Source: Chloroflexota bacterium
GTDB taxonomy: Bacteria > Chloroflexota > Anaerolineae > Promineifilales > Promineifilaceae
Direction: 5' to 3'
Assembly: GCA_024275635.1 (NCBI GenBank)
Contig: JAJRYT010000083.1
Location: forward strand, 1 to 45,557
Length of the DNA stretch: 45,557 nucleotides
Shown one piece after another: positions 32,006-39,334 of this stretch. The notes under the pieces are model-generated. The model searched no databases. It was given only the letters and a program-made list of their open reading frames with translations, and was not told the origin of the DNA. The translations under genes and the position numbers were made by a program. Numbering within the stretch: position 1 is the stretch's first letter; each line of letters opens with the position of its first letter.

Positions 32006-32676
32006 AACGGTTTCTTTTGTATGGATTTTACACGCTGCTCATCGTGGTGGTGGGCGGCGCTTTCGCCTTTAAGGTGTTCCAACCGGTTCAGGTGCTGCCC
32101 CGGATTCGGTTAGCGCCCGGCTTTGCCTTGATTGACCAGGCTGGGGAGCGGTTGACCAATGAGGATTTGCGCGGTCAATTTACGCTTTACAATTTTGGGT
32201 ATACGCGCTGCGGCTCAGCTTGTGACTTATCAAATCAAAGTATGCGCGAAATGCAGGATAAATTGGATGAATTGGCGCTAGGCGACATTCCAGTTACGTT
32301 GGTCACGATTTCTTTCGACCCGGAATATGACACGCCGGAACGCTTGCAGGCGTATGCTGAATCGGTGGGCGCCGACCCAGCGCGCTGGCGTTTTGCCACG
32401 ATTGCCGACCCTTCCCTGCTCAAATATGTCATCGGCGGCGGCTTTGAAACGTATTACGAAGCCCAGGATGATGGTTCTTTTGCTTTTGATCCTGCGTTTG
32501 TGTTGGTGGATGGCTGGGGCATTATCCGGGGCGAGTATCGTTATCAAACAATGGCCTCGGATGCGGAACGGATTATGCGTCATTTGGAAGTGCTGGCGGA
32601 TGAGGCAATAAACAGCAAGGGATCGGCCAGCGTAGCGTATGAAGCGGCGCATTATTTTCTGTGCTATGCGCCGTAG
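32002..32676 (+). CDS. SCO1/SenC family protein lacking the metal-binding His
   Basis: A 224-residue membrane-anchored (segment 6-25) thioredoxin-fold protein of the SCO family, which helps insert copper into the CuA site of cytochrome oxidase. The Cys70-x3-Cys74 pair is present in YTRCGSACDL. The third ligand, normally a His before the VLVD strand, appears as Asp in FAFDPAFVLVD. Copper handling may therefore be altered, or the protein may act only as a thiol reductase. The C-terminal 25 residues have no SCO counterpart. It is coupled to the receiver gene upstream and is followed 9 bases later by a canonical SCO. Confidence 0.85.
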   Translation: MKRFLLYGFYTLLIVVVGGAFAFKVFQPVQVLPRIRLAPGFALIDQAGERLTNEDLRGQFTLYNFGYTRCGSACDLSNQSMREMQDKLDELALGDIPVTLVTISFDPEYDTPERLQAYAESVGADPARWRFATIADPSLLKYVIGGGFETYYEAQDDGSFAFDPAFVLVDGWGIIRGEYRYQTMASDAERIMRHLEVLADEAINSKGSASVAYEAAHYFLCYAP

Positions 32677-32685
32677 GGATTTTTT

Positions 32686-33273
32686 ATGAAGAAATTAGCG
32701 TGGGTTTTGTTAATTGGAGCGGCGTTGATGACGGGGGTGGCGGCTTGTGGGTTACGGCCGTATGAATTCCATGGCACTGTCATGCAGTCCCCCAGTCCGG
32801 CCGCTCCCTTTAGTTTAATGTCCAACACAGGCCAACGAGTTAGCCTGGACGATTTTCGCGGCAAATTGGTGATGCTCTATTTTGGCTACACCTATTGCCC
32901 GGATGTGTGCCCGGCTACGCTGGTGGAAATCGCCGGGGCGATGGACATCCTCGGCGAAGACGCCGAACGAGTCCAGGTGATCATGATTTCTGTCGATCCG
33001 GAACGGGATACGCCAGAGCTGTTGGGCAAGTATGTGGCCCATTTTGACCCCAGCTTTTTGGGCGTGACCGGTACGCCGGATGAGATTGCCGAAGTGGCAA
33101 CGCTGTATGGCATTTACTTTGAAAAGCATGAAGGGACGGCCGCCAGCGGCTACCTGGTAGACCACACGGCGACAACCATGGTTTTGGATGAGGAAGGCCG
33201 GTTGAAACTGCTCCTTCCTTTTGGCGTAACAGCCGCCGACATGGCGGCCGATTTGGCGCAGTTGCTGCGGTAA
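32686..33273 (+). CDS. SCO1/SenC copper chaperone, lipoprotein
   Basis: A 195-residue SCO protein with an N-terminal signal ending in a lipobox-like GVAAC (Cys21). It has the full copper site: Cys71-P-D-V-Cys75 in YFGYTYCPDVC, and His in YLVDHTATTMVLD. It should load copper into CuA of the ba3-type oxidase encoded just downstream. It is a paralogue of the preceding gene, which lacks this His, so the pair may divide reductase and copper-transfer roles. Confidence 0.92.
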   Translation: MKKLAWVLLIGAALMTGVAACGLRPYEFHGTVMQSPSPAAPFSLMSNTGQRVSLDDFRGKLVMLYFGYTYCPDVCPATLVEIAGAMDILGEDAERVQVIMISVDPERDTPELLGKYVAHFDPSFLGVTGTPDEIAEVATLYGIYFEKHEGTAASGYLVDHTATTMVLDEEGRLKLLLPFGVTAADMAADLAQLLR

Positions 33274-33403
33274 CTGTCCAGGCTGCACGGTTTTTGTAAC
33301 CGCGCCAGTCTGGAGACACTGGGAGGTGAATTACGAACAAGAGAAAGGGAAAATCAATCTTAAATGTGATCGCTCATTTTCAACAATAAAAGGAGGCCTG
33401 GTT

Positions 33404-33544
33404 ATGGCAGGACATAAAGATTCGGAACACGAAGAATTTCATCCCAAAGGCACGATAGTCGTGCTGTTAATTTTTGTCTTGACCCTGATTATTTTATGGG
33501 GTTCGGTATATGTGATACTGCTTTCACGAGGGGTGACCGTATGA
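33404..33544 (+). CDS. ba3-type cytochrome c oxidase subunit IIa
   Basis: A 46-residue single-span protein: a charged N-terminus (MAGHKDSEHEEFHPKG), then one membrane helix, LLIFVLTLIILWGSVYVIL. It matches the tiny subunit IIa of ba3-type oxidases, which supplies the helix missing from their subunit II. AAAGGAGG lies 7-8 bases before ATG 33404. The frame is open to 33326, but that start lacks a binding site. Its stop overlaps the subunit II ATG (ATGA), as expected for coupled small subunits. Confidence 0.88.
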   Translation: MAGHKDSEHEEFHPKGTIVVLLIFVLTLIILWGSVYVILLSRGVTV

Positions 33545-34026
33545 CGACTAAACAATCAATGCATATTGATCCTTATGAAAAGAACTGGATTCGCCTCAGC
33601 ATTGGGCTGCTGGTGATGTTTGCCGCAGCGGTGGCGGTAGCCGGCTTTGCGCTGGGTATTCAAGTTCCTACGAGTGAACAGCGCGTTGATCCTAAGACGG
33701 TTGCGGAAGTTGGCCCCTGGGCCAATCCGGGGCTGCGCGAACTATCGCCAGGTAAATATGAGGCCTATGTTTTGGCGCAGACGTGGCAGTTTATGCCGCG
33801 CGAAATGACAGTTCCGGCCGGTTCCGAGATAACTTTTTATATTACCAGCAAGGATGTCCAGCATGGCTTTAAGCTGCAAGACACGAATTTGAATGTGCAG
33901 ATTGTGCCTGGCCAGGTATCGAAATTGACGATTACGATTGATGAGCCGGGAGAATATACTTATATCTGTACGGAATATTGCGGTCTGGCCCATGCGGCTA
34001 TGTTTGGCAAACTGATCGTGGAGTAG
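33541..34026 (+). CDS. cbaB: ba3-type cytochrome c oxidase subunit II
   Basis: A 161-residue subunit with one N-terminal membrane helix (about 17-40) and a C-terminal cupredoxin domain that takes electrons from cytochrome c. The CuA ligands are all present: His108 (VQHGF), then Cys143, Glu145, Cys147, His151 and Met154 in CTEYCGLAHAAM. The short N-terminus with a single helix is typical of ba3 oxidases with a separate subunit IIa. I chose ATG 33541 because it overlaps the IIa stop; the frame is open from 33496 but without a signal. Confidence 0.95.
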   Translation: MTTKQSMHIDPYEKNWIRLSIGLLVMFAAAVAVAGFALGIQVPTSEQRVDPKTVAEVGPWANPGLRELSPGKYEAYVLAQTWQFMPREMTVPAGSEITFYITSKDVQHGFKLQDTNLNVQIVPGQVSKLTITIDEPGEYTYICTEYCGLAHAAMFGKLIVE

Positions 34027-34039
34027 GAGAGGAGGCGTT

Positions 34040-35689
34040 ATGTTAGAAAATTACGAACTATCACCTGGCGAAAAGAAGTTTATTGGCTGGCATCTCGTTT
34101 TTGGGATTCTGGCCTTGTCTATTGGCAGTTTGTTTGGACCGCTGCAGGCGTTTGAACATGCGGGGCTGGATTTATATCCGTATTTGCAGCCGTTGTTCAA
34201 ATCTTATTACCAGGGCCTTACCCTGCATGGGGTGTTGAATGCGCTGGTCTTTACGACGTTTTTTATTACTGGTTTTCTCACGTTGACGGTGACTTATGGG
34301 TTGACACGGCCGTTGCGCTACCCTAAATTAAACGCTGTTGGTTTTTGGATGATGGTTGTTGGGTTGGTGACAACGGCCGTGCCCCTGCTGATGGACGAAG
34401 CCTCCGTCCTCTACACCTTCTACCCGCCCATGCAAGCCCACTGGTCATTCTACCTGGGGCTGACCCTCGTCGTCGTCGGCAGTTGGGTTGAGGGTTGGGG
34501 CTTCTACTACACCTACTACGCCTGGCGCCAAGAAAACAAAGGCGTCCGCACCCCCTTCATCTCCTTCAGCAGCCTCATCACCATGGTCATGTGGCAGATT
34601 GCCACCCTGGGCATAGCCGCCGAAATTTTGACCATGCTCCTGCCCTGGTCCCTGGGCTGGATTGACGGCGCCGATCCCCAACTGGCCCGCACCTACTTCT
34701 GGTTCACCGGGCATCCGCTGGTTTATTTCTGGTTATTACCCGCCTACATCTCCTGGTACGGCATGTTGCCCAAACAAGCCGGCGGCAAATTATTCAGCGA
34801 TTCCCTGGCCCGCCTGGCCTTTTGGCTCTTCCTGCTGCTCTCCGTTCCCCTGGGATTCCATCACCAATTTGTTGACCCCGGCGTGCCGGCCGGCTGGAAA
34901 TTCCTACACGCCATCTTGACCTATTCCGTCTTCCTTCCCTCCATGCTGACCGCCTTCACTGTCGTTGCTTCGCTGGAATATGCGGGGCGGCAGCGGGGCG
35001 GGAAAGGGCTGCTGGGCTGGATTCGCGCCTTGCCCTGGGATGATCCCTCGGTGACGGCGCAGTTATTGGCCGCTATTCTCTTCGTCTTCGGCGGCATTGG
35101 CGGGCTTACCAATGCTTCCTACAACGTGAACCTGGTTATACACAACACAGCCTGGGTTCCCGGCCATTTCCACCTGACAGTGGCCTCGGCCGTTACCATG
35201 TCCTTCATGGGCATTTCTTACTGGCTGATACCTTATCTGACCGGCAAGAAGTTGTGGAAACCCAAGTGGGCCGTCATCCAATCCTGGATATGGTTTGTGG
35301 GGATGATCATCTTCTCCAACGCGATGCACGTGGTAGGTCTACTGGGCGCACCGCGCCGCACGCCGTTGGGATTGGCTCCCTACATCCCTGAGGAATGGAA
35401 CGGGCATCTCCTCCGGGTGGGCATTGGCGGCGCCATCATGTTTGTGGGCATGTACCTGTACGTCTTCATCGTCGCTAAGACGGCGTTTGCCAAACACGCT
35501 GAACCGGCCACGGTTGAAATTCCGGTTGCTGAGGCGATGCACGATCCGCAGGAAACGCCCGATTGGCTTGACCGTTGGGTCCCCTGGTTAATTGGTACGG
35601 TGGCGCTAATCTTGGTTGCTTACGGGCCGCAGCTTATTGACCAGATTGCCAATATTAGCCTCACATCACCTGGGTTTAAAGTCTGGTAA
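34040..35689 (+). CDS. cbaA: ba3-type cytochrome c oxidase subunit I
   Basis: A 549-residue heme-copper oxidase subunit with about 13 membrane segments; it reduces oxygen and pumps protons. Low-spin heme ligand His is in TLHGVLNALVF. The CuB ligands appear as GHPLVYFWLLPAY and FHHQFVDPG, and the heme a3-type ligand lies in VPGHFHLTVASA. The sequence lacks the classical D-channel motif and is B-family-like, consistent with a K-channel oxidase adapted to low oxygen. GGAGAGGAGG lies 5 bases before the ATG. The downstream region includes a 12-bp inverted repeat at 35702-35749. Confidence 0.95.
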   Translation: MLENYELSPGEKKFIGWHLVFGILALSIGSLFGPLQAFEHAGLDLYPYLQPLFKSYYQGLTLHGVLNALVFTTFFITGFLTLTVTYGLTRPLRYPKLNAVGFWMMVVGLVTTAVPLLMDEASVLYTFYPPMQAHWSFYLGLTLVVVGSWVEGWGFYYTYYAWRQENKGVRTPFISFSSLITMVMWQIATLGIAAEILTMLLPWSLGWIDGADPQLARTYFWFTGHPLVYFWLLPAYISWYGMLPKQAGGKLFSDSLARLAFWLFLLLSVPLGFHHQFVDPGVPAGWKFLHAILTYSVFLPSMLTAFTVVASLEYAGRQRGGKGLLGWIRALPWDDPSVTAQLLAAILFVFGGIGGLTNASYNVNLVIHNTAWVPGHFHLTVASAVTMSFMGISYWLIPYLTGKKLWKPKWAVIQSWIWFVGMIIFSNAMHVVGLLGAPRRTPLGLAPYIPEEWNGHLLRVGIGGAIMFVGMYLYVFIVAKTAFAKHAEPATVEIPVAEAMHDPQETPDWLDRWVPWLIGTVALILVAYGPQLIDQIANISLTSPGFKVW

Positions 35690-35701
35690 TGATTATGATT
35701 A

Positions 35702-35749
35702 AGGTGACAGTCACCGGTAAGCGGAGCTTGCCTGAGATGACTGTCACCT
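35702..35749. repeat. 12-bp inverted repeat after oxidase subunit I
   Basis: AGGTGACAGTCA (35702-35713) and TGACTGTCACCT (35738-35749) are perfect complements around 24 bases. The core TGACAGTCA is itself near-palindromic and could be a protein-binding site. It lies between the oxidase genes and the fusion protein gene and ends 9 bases before the first possible ATG (35759) of the latter. Confidence 0.8.
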
Positions 35750-35827
35750 ATTCCTGCCATGCCGACCATCAACGCACCCACTAAAAGACAAGACAATCCT
35801 GGCGATTTACCTGGGGGAGCGCAACCA

Positions 35828-38164
35828 ATGGATAGGAGAGCAAACCCGTTCCATGAGAGTGTGGATTGGGCCGAGCGACACAATCCGCCAGTGCGTCGTT
35901 TTTTGACCTGGGTGGAACGTCTCTCGCTGGCTTTGGAGTCGCCTATCAATAAGCTGACAGGCGAGTCGCAGTTTAACCCGTTGTACCATACGGGCACAAT
36001 TGTGGTTTTTTCGCTGCTGCTGGTTTTGTTTACCGGCGTTTATTTGACGATGTTCTACCAGTTTGGTTTTGTGTCGTCTTATGAAGCGGTAGGCAAGATT
36101 GAAGCAAGTTTTGTGGGCCGAATAGTGCGGGCGATACATCGGTATGCGTCGGGTGCAGCATTACTCACAACCCTCCTGCACGGTTGGCGCACCTTTTTTC
36201 AGGATCGGTTTCGCGGGGCGCGCTGGTTGGCTTGGGTCTCCGGCGTGGTCATGGCGGCCTTCCTCTGGTTCGTAGGCGTCACCGGTTACTGGCTTATTTG
36301 GGACGAACGGGCACAGATCATCAGCCAAACCCTCATCATTGCTTTACAGAATTTATCTGTTGGTCAATCTTTTTTAATTAATTATTTGGTGACGGAAACG
36401 TCCGGAACCGGCTGGATTTTTATCTTGTTGGTTCTGACGGTTCATGTGCTGCTGTCGCTCATAATCGGGTTGTCTTTTTGGTATTATCACGTCAAACGGC
36501 TCAACCGGCCCAAGCTTTTGCCGCCCCGTTATTGGATGGGCGCGGTTGGCGGGCTGCTGGCGCTGGCGGCCATTCTGATTCCGGTGGGCATGTTGCCGGC
36601 TGCCGACCCGTCCCGTCTGCCTGGTCAGGTGACGCTTGATTCTTTTTTCCTGTTTTATCTACCGGCGGCATTAAACGGATCGCCGGTTGTGTTGTGGGGC
36701 GGGGCGGCGCTTTTATTGATTGTCCTGAGCGCAATCCCCTGGCTGCTGGCACGGCCGTCTCTCTCCCCCATTGTTGTGAGTGCGGAACGGTGTACGGGTT
36801 GTACCTTATGTGCGGTTGACTGCCCCTATCGTGCGTTTGAGATGGTTCCGCGCACAGACGGCCGTCCCCACAAATATCTGGCCGTTGTGGATCCCCACCT
36901 GTGTGTTTCCTGTGGCGTCTGCATTGGCAGCTGTCCGACAATGGCCCTGACGCTGGGCGACCAACCGGCGGAATCTTTGTGGGAGACGGCCGTTACCCGC
37001 GCCGCCCAATCCGCCAACAAGCCGGTCAAAGTCATTTTCACCTGCGAGCGTCATGCGCTGCAAGGCGCTAGGCCTTTCTTGAATGAAAACGGCACAAAAA
37101 TTGTCAACGGGATGCAGATCGAGGTCATTCCTTTGACCTGTATCGGCATGGCGCATCCCGATCTGGCCGCCCAGGCATTGCAAGCCGGCGCGGCCGCTGT
37201 CCAGTTCATCGGCTGTCCGCCGGAAGATTGCGCCAATCGGGAAGGGAATCTGTGGCTGGCGCAGCGGCTGGAACGGGAACGGCGGCCCCGGCTCAAAAAA
37301 GCGTACCTCAATGCGCCCATCACGGCCGATTGGCTATCGCCGAATGAGTTCGACCACGGATTGTCGGCCAAAAAACAGCGGACATGGGCTACCGCGTATG
37401 ACCGCGTCTTAGCCCAAGCGGACTGGCGCGCTTTCATCCCGGCGCTCATCCTCATGGCTGTCGTGTTAGCGGTACAAATCTGGTTGAGCGACTTGCCTTA
37501 CCGGCCCGCCATGGCTGATCAATCCTTAATCGAGATTGCCATGACCCACCGGAGCGGGTATCCTGTGCAGGGTGTGGCAACGGCCGTATCGCTCAACCTT
37601 GATCCCGGCGCGCCTACCCGGCTGTTGTTAGAGATTGACGGGCAGGTTGTGTTGGATGAGACATATACACCACAAGGGAAACGAGGCGTTTCCCAGATTT
37701 ACGAGCAAGCTGCCATCCTCCCTGGCGACCATCGCCTACGTTTGACCATGTTTGACCAGACGGATAAAGTACAGGGACAATTGTTGTTTGAGGAAACAGT
37801 GACGCTGGCTCCGGGGCAGGCGCTGCCGCTGCATTTTGTGGATGCCCGCGTGGGTAGCGATCCGGCGGCGGGTGAAGCGTTGTATGATGAAACAACGCTG
37901 GGAACCAATGCCTCCTGCCGCATTTGCCACTCGCTGCAGCCGGGCGTGACTCTGGTCGGCCCATCCTTTGCCGGCATTGCTTCGCGGGCGGGCGAACGGG
38001 TACCAGGGCTGTCGGCCGAGGCGTATTTGTACCAATCAATCACCGACCCGGATGCTTATGTAGTTGAAGGGTTCCCCTCCGGGTTGATGGTTCCCAATCT
38101 GGCCGAGATTTTGACGGAGGAGCAGATTGATGATTTGATTGCTTTCTTGCTCACATTGGAATAA
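35828..38164 (+). CDS. Cytochrome b / 2x[4Fe-4S] ferredoxin / MvhD-like / cytochrome c fusion
   Basis: A 778-residue redox fusion. Residues 30-235 form a diheme cytochrome b, with ligand pairs His104/His118 and His206/His221. Two further helices follow, to about 310. A ferredoxin domain carries two [4Fe-4S] sets (Cys322, 325, 328, 332 and 359, 362, 365, 369). Residues 400-475 resemble MvhD/FlpD, the [2Fe-2S] link of heterodisulfide reductase systems, with Cys406, Cys438, Cys463 and Cys468 (GCPPEDC). A membrane helix at about 535-555 puts the C-terminal c-type cytochrome (Cys697-Cys700-His701) outside. This wires a cytoplasmic iron-sulfur input through membrane hemes to an exported heme. I chose ATG 35828, with GGGGGAG 8 bases upstream, over ATG 35759. 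Confidence 0.9.
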   Translation: MDRRANPFHESVDWAERHNPPVRRFLTWVERLSLALESPINKLTGESQFNPLYHTGTIVVFSLLLVLFTGVYLTMFYQFGFVSSYEAVGKIEASFVGRIVRAIHRYASGAALLTTLLHGWRTFFQDRFRGARWLAWVSGVVMAAFLWFVGVTGYWLIWDERAQIISQTLIIALQNLSVGQSFLINYLVTETSGTGWIFILLVLTVHVLLSLIIGLSFWYYHVKRLNRPKLLPPRYWMGAVGGLLALAAILIPVGMLPAADPSRLPGQVTLDSFFLFYLPAALNGSPVVLWGGAALLLIVLSAIPWLLARPSLSPIVVSAERCTGCTLCAVDCPYRAFEMVPRTDGRPHKYLAVVDPHLCVSCGVCIGSCPTMALTLGDQPAESLWETAVTRAAQSANKPVKVIFTCERHALQGARPFLNENGTKIVNGMQIEVIPLTCIGMAHPDLAAQALQAGAAAVQFIGCPPEDCANREGNLWLAQRLERERRPRLKKAYLNAPITADWLSPNEFDHGLSAKKQRTWATAYDRVLAQADWRAFIPALILMAVVLAVQIWLSDLPYRPAMADQSLIEIAMTHRSGYPVQGVATAVSLNLDPGAPTRLLLEIDGQVVLDETYTPQGKRGVSQIYEQAAILPGDHRLRLTMFDQTDKVQGQLLFEETVTLAPGQALPLHFVDARVGSDPAAGEALYDETTLGTNASCRICHSLQPGVTLVGPSFAGIASRAGERVPGLSAEAYLYQSITDPDAYVVEGFPSGLMVPNLAEILTEEQIDDLIAFLLTLE

Positions 38165-38238
38165 TGGACTTGGTGTTAATTCTTAGACCGAAATATAATA
38201 CATGGGAAAACCATTTTTTGTTAATGAGGAGAGTTACA

Positions 38239-38610
38239 ATGCGTAAGACAGTTTATTTCATTCTTTTAGCTTTGTTGATGTTGGTCCTGGCTGCTTGTGG
38301 CGGCGGCGGTGATGATGCTGCCAGCGGCGGCGCAGCGGCGGGTAAAGCGCTTTTTGCCCAGCCGATTATTGGCACGCAGGCGGGCTGCAGTACCTGCCAT
38401 TCGCTGACCCCGGATGAGGTCATTGTCGGGCCTTCACTGGCCGGGATTGCCAGCCGCAGTGACGAAGCAGCTATTCGGGATTCCATTTTGAACCCGGATG
38501 CGAAACTGGTTGATGGCTTCCCTGCCGGCACGATGCCGCAGGTTTGGGGCGATGAATTGAGCGGTCAGCAGCTTGATGACCTGGTCGCGTATTTGCTGAC
38601 GTTGAAGTAG
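38239..38610 (+). CDS. Lipoprotein monoheme cytochrome c
   Basis: A 123-residue exported cytochrome c. The signal ends in the lipobox VLAAC (Cys20), followed by a Gly/Asp/Ala-rich spacer. The heme site is Cys50-x2-Cys53-His54 (CSTCHSL), with a Met ligand candidate in AGTMPQVW. It closely resembles the C-terminal cytochrome domain of the preceding fusion (CxxCHSL, VGPSFAGIASR versus VGPSLAGIASR), so one is a duplicate of the other. It could receive electrons from the fusion and pass them to the ba3 oxidase. ATG 38239 has GAGGAGAG upstream, although the frame is open from 38164. Confidence 0.92.
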   Translation: MRKTVYFILLALLMLVLAACGGGGDDAASGGAAAGKALFAQPIIGTQAGCSTCHSLTPDEVIVGPSLAGIASRSDEAAIRDSILNPDAKLVDGFPAGTMPQVWGDELSGQQLDDLVAYLLTLK

Positions 38611-38622
38611 AAATGTTTTGAT

Positions 38623-38658
38623 AAGACTTGACAGGTTTTCCTAAACCTGTCAAGTCTT
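38623..38658. terminator. Bidirectional terminator hairpin
   Basis: AAGACTTGACAGGTTT (38623-38638) and its exact complement (38643-38658) form a 16-bp stem with a 4-base loop. It lies between the convergent cytochrome c and lipoprotein genes. No strong T run follows on the plus strand, but the position suits termination for both strands. Confidence 0.7.
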
Positions 38659-38668
38659 TCGGATTCAG

Positions 38669-39100
38669 TTACTTGTTGGGATAAGCGGTCTCTGTCCCTT
38701 CTCCCGAAAGACCCTCTGCAGTGCGGACGCCGTCCAGCACGCCATTGTCGGAAACGGTATAGGTGGCTGTGCCTTGAGAATGGGCGGTGACGCTCTCGAT
38801 GTGACGCCAATTGACTTGCAGAACATTGCCATCGAGACGGCCGTTTCCTTCTTGAATACTGCCGTTAACAATCCATTGTAGTGTGTAGGTAACGGCCGTT
38901 TCGCCGGGGAAAATAGTCAGGCGACCGCTGTATTCAATGCCCGATGGGTCAAACCCATTCACCGCATATTCGCCGGTGATGTCGGGCACAGCATTCGGCG
39001 GGGCCGGCGGGCCAACTTCTTGCTTTTCGCCCCGCCTGCAGGCGGCTAATGTCAGGATTGAGATGAGAATAAGTGTGACTATGCATAAGAACCGTTTCAT
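38669..39100 (-). CDS. Hypothetical lipoprotein
   Basis: A 143-residue exported protein with a signal ending in the lipobox LTLAAC (Cys21). The mature part is beta-rich with alternating polar and hydrophobic residues (EYSGRLTIFPGETAVTYTLQW, NGRLDGNVLQVNW), probably a small barrel or lipocalin-like sandwich. There are no Cys pairs for heme or metals. It is the only minus-strand gene in the respiratory island and lies between the fusion/cytochrome c genes and the flavoprotein gene. It splits what would otherwise be one continuous gene run. Its function is unknown. Confidence 0.75.
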   Translation of the reverse strand: MKRFLCIVTLILISILTLAACRRGEKQEVGPPAPPNAVPDITGEYAVNGFDPSGIEYSGRLTIFPGETAVTYTLQWIVNGSIQEGNGRLDGNVLQVNWRHIESVTAHSQGTATYTVSDNGVLDGVRTAEGLSGEGTETAYPNK

Positions 39101-39334
39101 GAGATTGTCTCCATTTAAGTTTGTCGGACAAGCCCCTTTATTTTAGTCCAGGATGGTCATTGTCGCATGGCTGAACAATGAATTTCACGAGCAGTAGCCC
39201 GTTGTCATGAATAAAAACACGTAACTTTGTAGAGGGGACGACATGCGTGGGACGCACCACCATGAGTGAAAACCGTAGCGCGATTTGGTAAATCGTGTAT
39301 CGAATTGCCAATTCGATTTACATAGGAGTGATTT
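39101..39334. repeat. Intergenic gap with short palindromes
   Basis: No gene is supported. Between 39280 and 39320 lie CGATTTGGTAAATCG and ATCGAATTGCCAATTCGAT, two palindromes in tandem; the second overlaps a wider AAATCG/CGATTT pairing. The first resembles the duplicated palindrome inside the megasynthase gene (25608-25660). They end about 14 bases before the flavoprotein ATG, whose AGGAG binding site is intact, and could be an operator. Confidence 0.65.
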
